From: Paraburkholderia sp. BL23I1N1
Lineage (GTDB): Bacteria; Pseudomonadota; Gammaproteobacteria; Burkholderiales; Burkholderiaceae
NCBI RefSeq assembly: GCF_003610295.1
Contig: NZ_RAPV01000001.1
Location: 6,820,001-6,884,000, forward strand
Length of the DNA: 64,000 bases
Direction: 5' to 3'
The position numbers and the translations under genes are program-made. Below are positions 54,407-62,832 of the stretch, in pieces (the first letter of the stretch is position 1; every line of letters starts with the position of its first letter). The notes beneath the pieces were generated by a model that was given only the letters and a program-made list of their open reading frames with translations, searched no databases and was not told the origin of the DNA.

Positions 54407-55282
54407 TCAGAGCATCCAGTACTCGTCTGGAATTCTGCGGTCCGCTTCGGAGAGGTAGGGGTTATCCAGTTGAAACGTCTTCCGCCACGCGGGTTTTGTG
54501 CGGGCCAGCGCATCCTGAATGTAGGGATGCGAGTTGAACAGTCTCATGTAAGAACCCTCGCGATACGCCATCACGAGGCCCTTGTCGATCGTCTCCGCCA
54601 GGGCTGCGTGGCCCGTTGCAACATAGAAAATAAAATCGGATCGATACTTCAGCATCAGCCGTTTCTCGACCACCAGATCAGGCTCACGATGCTGACGCCC
54701 TTCCAGTTCGGAGAACGCCTCAACCACGCCTCGCGGGAAATAGTCCACGCGGCCGCTCTGGGTCATCTCGAACATCGTCTCGTAAGTCGACGTCTGAACC
54801 TCCAGACCTGCTGCCCTGAGGATATCGGTATCGATCCATCCTAACCCCTGGCCGCACGTGAACGCCTTCAAATCTGACAAGCGCTCAATTCTGTCGAAAT
54901 CCTTTTGCCGGTCTTTTCTTATGACGAATACCCGATAACCGATCAGTCCACGATGGATAGGAATCCGCACGACATTAAGGCCGCGCTCGGCCTTTGCCTC
55001 CATGCTGGTCCAGTGCAGATTGATCGTATTGTTGCCGTTCGCCAGTTCCGCCAGCGCACGGCCACGCTCCATGACGATTTCGGCCTGCCGCGCCGTATAC
55101 GAGGCTTTCGCCGTTTTCATCGCCAGATCGAGGACAGCAAGCGCGAACGCAGCATGCACATCGCCGCCAGGACGAATGCGCGGATAGACGATATCGAAGA
55201 AGGGCTCGGCCGGCGCCGCACGCGAGCCAAGCGTCACGCCTGCGGCACCCAGTGTGGCCAGTACAAAGTGCCTGCGATGCAT
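54407..55282 (-). CDS. Periplasmic solute-binding-like protein, paralogue 1
   Basis: 291 residues from the ATG at 55282. A Tat/Sec-like signal (MHRRHFVLATLGAAGVTLG) ends near residue 24. The mature part has the bilobed family III binding-protein pattern, with RGLIGYRVFVIRKD, QGLGWIDTDILRAAGL and SGRVDYFPRGVVEAF. It is about 70% identical by eye to 61335-62207. No ABC permease is present; the pair flanks a sensor-kinase operon and may be its ligand-binding partner. Confidence 0.78.
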   Translation of the reverse strand: MHRRHFVLATLGAAGVTLGSRAAPAEPFFDIVYPRIRPGGDVHAAFALAVLDLAMKTAKASYTARQAEIVMERGRALAELANGNNTINLHWTSMEAKAERGLNVVRIPIHRGLIGYRVFVIRKDRQKDFDRIERLSDLKAFTCGQGLGWIDTDILRAAGLEVQTSTYETMFEMTQSGRVDYFPRGVVEAFSELEGRQHREPDLVVEKRLMLKYRSDFIFYVATGHAALAETIDKGLVMAYREGSYMRLFNSHPYIQDALARTKPAWRKTFQLDNPYLSEADRRIPDEYWML

Positions 55283-55460
55283 GGATGGATGGTTTCTCGA
55301 CACGGGATGATGCGCCCGGATCGGCGCATTGCCGCCCAGGCTATCGCCTGAACGGTCTTTCATCCTGCCATGCGTGACGCATGCTGGCAAACCGTGCTTT
55401 CCCGCTGACGCAGCAGGCGCTTTATCGCGCCTGACGGGTCAATGACGGGTCAATGACGGG

Positions 55461-55688
55461 TCAATGAAGCATGCCGAAGATCGCGTTGGCACCCTCCGCG
55501 GGTGTCAGTCCTACATTGAAATAGCCTTCCAGCCTCAATGCAGTCGCATGGTCGAGTATGAAAGGCGGCCGGATGAAGCCGATCGCATACGCGTGGTCAT
55601 ACCAATCGCTCATCCACGCGCGCAATTCCGTCTCGTGCCTCGACAATTCCCCCGAGTGCTCCGTGTGTTCCAGGTGCTCAGAGTTCAT
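55461..55688 (-). CDS. Small hypothetical protein
   Basis: 75 residues with a His/Glu-rich N-terminus (MNSEHLEHTEHSGELSRHE), then an aromatic-rich middle (WMSDWYDHAYAIGFI) and a DHATALRLEGYFNVG helix. It has no Cys, no signal peptide and no family that I recognise. It is followed at 55439-55464 by three copies of a 10-bp unit (GGGTCAATGA) that overlap its stop. It lies in the same direction as the solute-binding-like gene. Confidence 0.55.
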   Translation of the reverse strand: MNSEHLEHTEHSGELSRHETELRAWMSDWYDHAYAIGFIRPPFILDHATALRLEGYFNVGLTPAEGANAIFGMLH

Positions 55689-55718
55689 TCGCGATCTCCC
55701 TTGTTCAAACCCGTCATG

Positions 55719-56003
55719 TCACGCCACGAGCCGTTCGAATCCCATCCTGCCCTGGTTGTCCTCGGGCGGAAACATGTGCCAGGTGCCGTCAATGTGCCGA
55801 TAGAAGAACAAGACGATCGGACCATCGGGCCGTAAGATTTCGAGGCATACCCGGCAGGTCAGACCATCTTGCGAGCCATGCAGCGCGAGCAAACGGGCCG
55901 GCTTCGCGCCCACGGTTGCCTGCAGTTTTTCGCGCAAGCCGCGCAGTGAACTTTTCATCGCAACCACGTCTGCACCTCGCACTACTCGTTCCCATTTGAC
56001 CAT
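55719..56003 (-). CDS. Small hypothetical protein
   Basis: 94 residues, or 79 from an ATG at 55958. A basic N-terminal half (SSLRGLREKLQATVG) precedes a short beta-rich part (LTCRVCLEILRPDGPIVLFFYRH). It is not recognised. The frame is open and in the same direction as its neighbours, but ribosome-site support is weak. Confidence 0.5.
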   Translation of the reverse strand: MVKWERVVRGADVVAMKSSLRGLREKLQATVGAKPARLLALHGSQDGLTCRVCLEILRPDGPIVLFFYRHIDGTWHMFPPEDNQGRMGFERLVA

Positions 56004-56138
56004 CGTGGGGCAGCGGGAATAAATTTTCCGTCAGCAGCGATGGATTGTGCATTCAGGAAACGCTGGTTCCAGGTTCAGGATTTCCCTAATTTTTCCCTAA
56101 CGCGCTCTAACGGTCCCAAACGTTCACTAAAGGCACGG

Positions 56139-56771
56139 TTACTCCGTGATCAAACCGTGCCGGATTGCATATCGGATCAGTTCGGCGTTGTTGTTGAGGC
56201 CGAGTTTCTGCATGAGACGCATCTTGTGAGTGCTAATGGTTTTGGCACTGAGTGAACACGATTCGGCGATCTCATTGATAGCGTTGCCGGCAGCCAGCAT
56301 CTGCAGCACCTGGAATTCACGGTCGGACAGAACCTCGTGCGGCGGCGCGTCGCCGGAATGGGTCTCGAAGACCATGGCGTCGACCAGCTTCGGATCGATA
56401 AAGCGCCCTCCGCCGGCCAGCTTGCGGATTGCCGCGAGGAGCACGTCGGGGTCGCTGTCTTTCGTCACATAGCCCGTCGCCCCGGCTCGCAGCGCGCGCG
56501 AAACGACCTGCGCCTCGTTGTGGATACTCAGCACGAGTATGGGCAACGAGGGCTGCTCGGCACGTACGCGCCGGATCAGATCGACGCCGCTAATCCCGGG
56601 CATCGTCATATCCAGCAGCACAAGATCGAATCGCCTCGCACGCAGCCGCTCGAGGACTTCCGAACCTTGCGCGGCCTCGGCGGCGACGACAATGTCCGTT
56701 GTGGTCGCGATAATCTGTTTCAGACCTCCACGCACAACAGCGTGGTCGTCAGCAATCAGGACGTTGATCAT
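56139..56771 (-). CDS. NarL/FixJ-type response regulator
   Basis: 210 residues from the ATG at 56771. The receiver (residues 1-120) has the acidic pair in VLIADDH, the acceptor Asp in LVLLDMTMPG and the Lys in VTKDSDPD. The LuxR-type helix-turn-helix is LSDREFQVLQMLAAGNAINEIAESCSLSAKTISTHKMRLMQKLG. It overlaps the upstream kinase by 23 bp and is its probable output. Confidence 0.95.
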   Translation of the reverse strand: MINVLIADDHAVVRGGLKQIIATTTDIVVAAEAAQGSEVLERLRARRFDLVLLDMTMPGISGVDLIRRVRAEQPSLPILVLSIHNEAQVVSRALRAGATGYVTKDSDPDVLLAAIRKLAGGGRFIDPKLVDAMVFETHSGDAPPHEVLSDREFQVLQMLAAGNAINEIAESCSLSAKTISTHKMRLMQKLGLNNNAELIRYAIRHGLITE

Positions 56772-58398
56772 TTTTTTCCCCGCCTGCAAACGGAATGTGA
56801 ATGGAAATGGCTGTGCCCATGCCTTGTGCGCTGTCGATCGTCATCGCCCCGCCGATCAGGCGGGCACGCTCCTGCATACCGAGGAGACCGTACGAATAAC
56901 CGGTTCTCGCGATGGCGGGATCAAAACCGCAGCCGTCGTCGCTCACGTGAAGATCGAGCGTCGACGCGGTGCTGGTCAGCGTGACGTCGACGCGCGCCGC
57001 GTTGGCATGACGCCCGACGTTGGTCAGCGAGGCCTGAACAATACGAAACACGGCGGTGGCGCACGCCTCCGGCAACACTGGCTCGCCGCCGTTGATGTGC
57101 AACTGGCAAGGAATGGCGTTACGGCGGACGAAGTCTTCAACCAGCCACTCCAGTGCCGAAACGACCCCGAAGTTCAGCGCCACCGGCCGCAGATGGTTCG
57201 CGACATTGCGGACCATCCAGATCGTTTTCTCGACCAGTTCACGCATGTCGTCGGCCTTGCGCATCGCGTCGGAATCATGGCCGAGGCGCATTTTCAGCAG
57301 CGAAACGTCCATCTTCAGCGCCGTCAATAGTTGGCCCAGTTCATCATGAATTTCCATCGCGATGCGCTTGCGCTCTTCCTCGCGAATCGCCTCCATGTAC
57401 GCGGACAATTCGCGCAACTGATTACGCGACTCGAACAGCTCCTGCTCGATACGCTTGCGCGACGTGATGTCGTTCAGGCCAACGTAGATCGCCGGCGCGT
57501 CGCCGAAGGTCGCCACGCGCGCGGTCGCCATGGCCCAGAACGCCGAGCCGTCCACTCGCCGCAAGTGGACTTCGCCGTTGTTGAAGCTGCCCTCACTGCG
57601 CAGATGCGACACCAACCGGTCACGATCGTCGGCATTCACGTAAAAATCGACGATGTTGGTCAGCATGCCCGTGCGCGCATCGAGACCGAACAGATCCCGC
57701 AGCGGTTCATTCGCGTACAGAATGTCGCCCTCGGGCATCGACGTAATGCACAGCGGAATGGGGCTGGTTTCGACAATCGTGCGAAAGCGCGCTTCGCTCG
57801 CCTGTAATTTCGCTTCCGCCCGGCGACGCTCGTCGACCTGGGCGGACAGCCTCGCGTTCGATTCCGCCAGCTGCCGGGTGCGCTGGTGGACCTGCTGCTC
57901 GAGTACATCGCGGGCGCGTGACAATTCGGCCTCCGCCTGCTGGCGTACCGCCACTTCATTCAGAAGCTGGCGGTTCTGCGCGACAAGCTGCCGGTGCATC
58001 ACGCGCAGGGCGAGATGGGTTTCGATCCGGGCCATCATTTCGTTGACGCGGACGGGCTTCGCCACGTAATCGACGCCGCCGGCCGAAAAGCCCTCGACCA
58101 TGTCGTCGCCGCCCGTCAGCGAGGTCATGAAAATCACCGCGATATCGCGCGTGCGCTCATTCGCCTTGAGCCGCCGGCAGGTCTCGAAGCCGTCGATACC
58201 CGGCATCTTCACGTCGAGCAGGATCAGGTCGGGCTGCGAAAACAGCGCGCGTTCGAGCGCCTCTTCGCCATCCAATGCAACGAGTACCCGAAAACCGCGC
58301 TCAGTCAGGCTATCGACAACCACGCCGAAATTCGCGGGCGTGTCGTCCGCAATGAGGATCGTCGGCCGCTCGGCGGCATCTGCGTTGAGATCGCTCAT
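56749..58398 (-). CDS. Receiver-PAS-HisKA_3 histidine kinase
   Basis: 549 residues, no membrane span. The order is a receiver (acceptor Asp in LILLDVKMPGIDGFETC, ~residue 57), a coiled coil (~125-190), a PAS domain (~195-310) and a HisKA_3 dimer with the His in IAMEIHDELGQLL (~345). A degenerate N box and HVSDDGCGFDP G box follow. This layout takes phosphate or signal from an upstream hybrid kinase and feeds a NarL-type regulator. The stop overlaps the response-regulator gene, and the ATG overlaps the hybrid-kinase stop (ATGA). Confidence 0.93.
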   Translation of the reverse strand: MSDLNADAAERPTILIADDTPANFGVVVDSLTERGFRVLVALDGEEALERALFSQPDLILLDVKMPGIDGFETCRRLKANERTRDIAVIFMTSLTGGDDMVEGFSAGGVDYVAKPVRVNEMMARIETHLALRVMHRQLVAQNRQLLNEVAVRQQAEAELSRARDVLEQQVHQRTRQLAESNARLSAQVDERRRAEAKLQASEARFRTIVETSPIPLCITSMPEGDILYANEPLRDLFGLDARTGMLTNIVDFYVNADDRDRLVSHLRSEGSFNNGEVHLRRVDGSAFWAMATARVATFGDAPAIYVGLNDITSRKRIEQELFESRNQLRELSAYMEAIREEERKRIAMEIHDELGQLLTALKMDVSLLKMRLGHDSDAMRKADDMRELVEKTIWMVRNVANHLRPVALNFGVVSALEWLVEDFVRRNAIPCQLHINGGEPVLPEACATAVFRIVQASLTNVGRHANAARVDVTLTSTASTLDLHVSDDGCGFDPAIARTGYSYGLLGMQERARLIGGAMTIDSAQGMGTAISIHIPFAGGEKNDQRPDC

Positions 58399-60578
58399 GA
58401 CCTGGGCTCGACATTCAAGTGTCGCTCAACCAACTGAAGGATGGCTTTCGACTGATAGTCCCGGGCAAGCGCGCAAAGCTGCGCTGTGAATGCGTGAAAA
58501 CGCGGATCATGCTCCGCCATCGTCTCGGCCCAGACGATGATTTCCTGCATGTCGCCGAGGCGGGCAAGGTGATGCAGTTCTTCCATCCGCTGCTGAGGCA
58601 CCGCCGCGAGACTTATCTCGGCCATATTGGGGCTATGGGTGCTACTGGGGCGCGCGGACGGTGGCGGCGACGCATGGATCCACGTCAATCCGAGTAATGT
58701 GGCGATCTGGGTCAGCAGCGCTTCGAGGTCGACCGGTTTGGAGACGAATGCGTTCATCCCCGCGTCCAGGCTCATCGCCCTGTTGGTTCCGGAAGGACTG
58801 GCGGACATGGCAATGATCGGGACGTGCGCGAACGCCTGCAATTGACGCAGCTTGCGGGTCAGGTCGAGTCCGTTCATTTCGGGCATCACGATGTCGGTGA
58901 GAATGAGTGCCGGGTATTCGCGCTGCGCCTTCTCGAACCCCTCGATACCGTTTTCCGCTTCGACCGTGTCAAAGTCGAGACGACTCAGTAGGTCCACCAC
59001 GATCGCGCGATTGACCTCGACGTCGTCGACAACCAGCACCTTTCTGCGTGGCCCCTCATAGCCCATCACCGTATCGGGAACCGGTGCGACGGCTGCCGTC
59101 GTGCGCGACACCGGCAATACGCTCGCCGCCGGCAGTTCGAACCGGAAGATACTGCCCTCTCCAATGCCGCTTTCGACCTTGATCTCGCCACCCATCACGC
59201 GCACAAACTCCCGGCTGATGGCGAGACCCAGGCCGGCCCCGCCCGCTCGCCGGTCGGCCGCGCCCAGTTGCTCGAAGGGCTCGAAAATCGTATTCAGCTG
59301 ATCGGGACCGATGCCGATGCCGGTATCGCGTACTGCGAAACGGACGCGGTTCGACGCGGACCTCGAGATATGCAGGCTGACGCAACCAGAATCGGTAAAC
59401 TTCACGGCGTTTGCAAGCAGGTTGAGCACGACCTGCCGCAACCGCCGCTCATCGGCGCGCACGCCGGCAGGCGCATCCTCAGTGATTTCGCAGACGAAGC
59501 CTAGGCGCTTTTGCTCCGCTTTCACGCCAATGATTTCCCGAATGACATCGACAAAGCCCGCCAGCGGCACGTCGCTGATTTCGACACGCAGCTTGCCCGC
59601 TTCGATTCTCGCGAAATCGAGCGTGTCTTCGATCAAGGTCAGAAGATGCTCGCCGCTATTGCGAATCGCCTCCACGCGTTCGCGCTGCCGCTCGCTCAGC
59701 ATGACATCGCGCGCCAGAATCTGCGCGTAGCCAAGAATGCCGTTCAGCGGTGTCCTTAGCTCATGACTCATATTCGCGAGGAATTCACCTTTGGCCCGGT
59801 TAGCCGCTTCGGCCAGATTGCGTGCTTCGCGTTCAGCCGCCGCGTCCTGCTCGTCGCGATACGCGCAGTACAGGCGCGCGCCCATGGCATTGAATGCGGC
59901 CGCCATGCGTTCGAGTTCGTCCGGCTCGCGTGGTTTGCGCCGCTGGAGACGGAATGGCTGGGGCGTTTCACGGAAATCGTAGTTTTCCACCGTGCGCGCA
60001 ATGGCCGCGACGTGCCGCATCACCAGACGGGACAGGATGTAGACAATGAACAGCGAGACGAGGAAGGTGTTGGCGGCCTGGGTGACCAGAATCATCGCTG
60101 CGGTTCGCATCAGGTCATGGTAAAGGTCGAGGAGCGTCGCCTCGACGTAGAGCTCGCCGATCTCCCGCTCTTTGCCCTGGACTTTGTAGACCAGCGGAAA
60201 CGAACGGGCAACAACGGGGCCGCCCGAACGCTGACCGGCGCTCAGGTAAGCAGCCTGCCCGTTGGTCCCCGGCTCGCGAATTTCCACGGCACGAATGTCG
60301 GCGAGACGCAGAATGCCGTTCAACTCCAGTTGCAACTGGGCATGGTCCAGGCGCCAGAGCGCTTCGGCGAGACTGTCGCGATTGCTGCGATCAATGTCGG
60401 CGAGGCGCGTTTCAATCTGCTCCACGCCGCGGTGGTAGTCGCGGTAAAGCTGTAATCCGGTCAACAACACGGTGACGACGCAACTGACGAGCAACACCGT
60501 GCCGAGCAGCCGCAATACAAGGCTGCTCCGGAAGCGATTGATCAAACTCCACCATGCGTCGAACAGGTTGTACGTCAT
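58395..60578 (-). CDS. Membrane hybrid sensor histidine kinase
   Basis: 727 residues. Two membrane helices (~22-45 and ~165-190) bracket a periplasmic sensor domain. A HAMP-like segment, HisKA (FLANMSHELRTPLNGILG, His near 287), HATPase (RDTGIGIGPDQLNTIFEPFEQ and GAGLGLAISREF) and a receiver (ALILTDIVMPEMNGLDL) follow. A ~90-residue C-terminal tail has no clear Hpt His. It is first in the three-gene phosphorelay operon. Nearby solute-binding-like proteins could present a ligand to its periplasmic domain. Confidence 0.93.
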   Translation of the reverse strand: MTYNLFDAWWSLINRFRSSLVLRLLGTVLLVSCVVTVLLTGLQLYRDYHRGVEQIETRLADIDRSNRDSLAEALWRLDHAQLQLELNGILRLADIRAVEIREPGTNGQAAYLSAGQRSGGPVVARSFPLVYKVQGKEREIGELYVEATLLDLYHDLMRTAAMILVTQAANTFLVSLFIVYILSRLVMRHVAAIARTVENYDFRETPQPFRLQRRKPREPDELERMAAAFNAMGARLYCAYRDEQDAAAEREARNLAEAANRAKGEFLANMSHELRTPLNGILGYAQILARDVMLSERQRERVEAIRNSGEHLLTLIEDTLDFARIEAGKLRVEISDVPLAGFVDVIREIIGVKAEQKRLGFVCEITEDAPAGVRADERRLRQVVLNLLANAVKFTDSGCVSLHISRSASNRVRFAVRDTGIGIGPDQLNTIFEPFEQLGAADRRAGGAGLGLAISREFVRVMGGEIKVESGIGEGSIFRFELPAASVLPVSRTTAAVAPVPDTVMGYEGPRRKVLVVDDVEVNRAIVVDLLSRLDFDTVEAENGIEGFEKAQREYPALILTDIVMPEMNGLDLTRKLRQLQAFAHVPIIAMSASPSGTNRAMSLDAGMNAFVSKPVDLEALLTQIATLLGLTWIHASPPPSARPSSTHSPNMAEISLAAVPQQRMEELHHLARLGDMQEIIVWAETMAEHDPRFHAFTAQLCALARDYQSKAILQLVERHLNVEPRS

Positions 60579-60777
60579 ACATCCCCGCGAGTGCTACGGT
60601 TCTCGTTTCGTCTATTCTGCACTCGTTGCCGCACCGGGATACTGACACGGCTGCCGCTGCATCGGCAGGGTGGCCATTTATCGTTTGTCTGCCCGGCCCA
60701 TTGGTCATTCGGGTTTTTCCTGGGCCTGGCCGGCGCTCACGCTGGGTGAAACGTACCCCGACTCATCTGAAGGGCAC

Positions 60778-61119
60778 TTACATCCCGTACACGGCCCGCC
60801 CCACCGGCGGCGCATCGTCTACCGCCTTGCGCAAATAGATCCGCGGATACAGCACAATCTCGTCGATGCATGAAGCCAGATCGCAGAGAATCGGCCAGAT
60901 GCGCCCGCCAAGGGCGTCGGGATCCGTCCTGCCCAGTTCGCGCAATCCGTCTGCCAACCGTTTCACGGACGCATGCCCCTTATCCGGCAACGGCCAGCAG
61001 TGCAACAGATAACCGAGCGGTATGACGCTTCTGCTTTCACACCACGTCTCGAACAGACGCTGACACGCGGTGTTCAGGCGTTCAAACGCGTGTTCGTGGT
61101 TTTCTGAATGACGGCTCAT
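60778..61119 (-). CDS. Small hypothetical protein, paralogue of 53145-53453
   Basis: 113 residues, sharing CQRLFETWCESRSVIPLGYLL and RLADGLRELGR with the 53145-53453 product. Cys-containing, no signal peptide. It lies upstream of the kinase operon in the same direction, separated by ~200 bp in which nothing was recognised, and downstream of the second solute-binding-like gene. Confidence 0.65.
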   Translation of the reverse strand: MSRHSENHEHAFERLNTACQRLFETWCESRSVIPLGYLLHCWPLPDKGHASVKRLADGLRELGRTDPDALGGRIWPILCDLASCIDEIVLYPRIYLRKAVDDAPPVGRAVYGM

Positions 61120-61334
61120 GACAGGCCCGTGGATAAGGACGACGACAAGATCATCCTAGGGAGACCGGCGGCGCACCGCAGTCAGGAAGCGCGGAAAAAT
61201 GCACTTCCGGTCTGCTGAATATGCCGTCAGGAAATCCTGAATGCCTTCGCCGGCGGGTCGACCCGTCCGGCCCGTCCAGCCTGTTTAACCAGGCCCGTCG
61301 TCACCACGGCAAGGACGGACGCGCGCGCACGGCA

Positions 61335-62207
61335 TTAGCTCATCCAGTACTTGTCCGGGATTCTGCGATCCCCTTCGGAAAGGTACGGATTGTCGAGCAC
61401 GAACACCTTGCGATTCGCAAGGTCGGCGCGGCTCAGCGCGTCTTGAATGTAGGGATGGGTGTTGAACAGCCGCATATACGATCCGTCGAGATAAGCCTTA
61501 GCTAGCCCTTGATTAATGGTCTGGGCCAGGCTTTCATACCCTGCGGAGACGTAGAAAATGAAGTCCGACCGGTATTTCAGCAGCAAGCGCTTCTCCACGA
61601 CCAGATTCCGCTCCCTGTGCCGCGGCTCGTCCAGTTCGGCGAAGGCTTCAACGACGCCGCGCGGAAAATAGTCGAGCCGGCCACCCTGAACCATATCGAA
61701 CACCGCTTCATAGGGAACCGTGTCGATGCTCAGATCGGCTGCTCGCATGATGTCGGTATCGATCCAGCCAAGCCCCTGGCCGCCTGTCAACGCCTTCAGA
61801 TCGGACAGGCTCTCCACCCTGTCGAAGTCAGCTTGACGGTCTTTTCGTATGATAAAAACCCGATATCCGATCAGCCCGCGATTGATCGGAATCCGCACCA
61901 CGTTCAAGCCTCGTTCCGCCTCTGCGCCCATGCTCGTCCAAAGCAGATTGATGGCTTTGCCGCCGCAGGCCAGTTCCGCCAATGCGCGCGCCCGTTCCAT
62001 CAGGACGTCGGCCTGGCGCGCCACATACCCAGCTCCCGCGGCTTTCATGGCGAGGTCGAGTACCGCCAGCGGAAAGGCCGCACGCGCCCGATCTTCGGGC
62101 CGGTAATGCGGATAAAGGATATCGAATCGGTCCGCCGACGCTGCATGCGCGCGAAGCGTCACGCCTGCCGCACTCAGTGCTGCCAATACAAAACGCCTGC
62201 GATGCAT
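61335..62207 (-). CDS. Periplasmic solute-binding-like protein, paralogue 2
   Basis: 290 residues from the ATG at 62207, with signal MHRRRFVLAALSAAGVTLR. It has the same motifs as 54407-55282 (RGLIGYRVFIIRKD, QGLGWIDTDIMRAADL, GGRLDYFPRGVVEAF) and the same ending with YLSEGDRRIPD. Differences are concentrated in the first lobe. The duplicated pair suggests two ligand specificities feeding one sensor system. Confidence 0.78.
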   Translation of the reverse strand: MHRRRFVLAALSAAGVTLRAHAASADRFDILYPHYRPEDRARAAFPLAVLDLAMKAAGAGYVARQADVLMERARALAELACGGKAINLLWTSMGAEAERGLNVVRIPINRGLIGYRVFIIRKDRQADFDRVESLSDLKALTGGQGLGWIDTDIMRAADLSIDTVPYEAVFDMVQGGRLDYFPRGVVEAFAELDEPRHRERNLVVEKRLLLKYRSDFIFYVSAGYESLAQTINQGLAKAYLDGSYMRLFNTHPYIQDALSRADLANRKVFVLDNPYLSEGDRRIPDKYWMS

Positions 62208-62460
62208 AGATAGTTTCGACACGTGACAATGCACCCGTGCTGCCGCGGATCGCCCAGAATCACGCCGGGTCAAACAAGTCATCGTGCCACGATTCGTGCA
62301 AGCATACAAACCCACGGGCAGTAGCTTATTTGCCCGATGATCGACGAAGAAAACCTCGCGATTCTTTCGAGGCCACCTGTCCGTCAGCATGCCGCCCGCG
62401 CGTCATCGTGATGGCGGCCCGATTTGATTCACCCGCCTCAACCCCATGACGGAGGCTCAT

Positions 62461-62832
62461 ATGCAATACCTATTGATGATCTATTCGGAAGAAAACGGCT
62501 GGAACCAGATGACCGACAGCGAGCGGCAGCAAGGTGTTGCCGCGTATCTGGCGTACACCGAATCGTTGAAAAAAGCGGAGGTTCTGGTCGGCGCCAACCG
62601 GCTGCAGAACACGAGCACGGGCACCACGGTGCGGCTCGTCGACGGCAAACCGCAGGTGCTTGACGGACCGTTTTCCGATTCGAAGGAGCAGCTCGCCGGC
62701 TATTACCTGATCGACGTGCCCAACCTGGACGCGGCGATCGCCTGGGCGTCGCGTTGTCCCGGCGCGGCGCACGGCCTCATGGAAGTGCGCCCGGTCTGGA
62801 CAGCCCCGTACGACGCGCCATCCGGTGCATGA
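62461..62832 (+). CDS. YCII/DGPF-domain protein linked to an ECF42 sigma factor
   Basis: 123 residues from the ATG at 62461 (GGAGG upstream). It starts MQYLLMIYSEEN and contains the diagnostic DGPFSDSKEQLAGYYLIDV. DGPF proteins of the YCII fold are the constant partner of ECF42 sigma factors, and the next gene is one. The stop overlaps the sigma gene ATG by four bases. Confidence 0.9.
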   Translation: MQYLLMIYSEENGWNQMTDSERQQGVAAYLAYTESLKKAEVLVGANRLQNTSTGTTVRLVDGKPQVLDGPFSDSKEQLAGYYLIDVPNLDAAIAWASRCPGAAHGLMEVRPVWTAPYDAPSGA

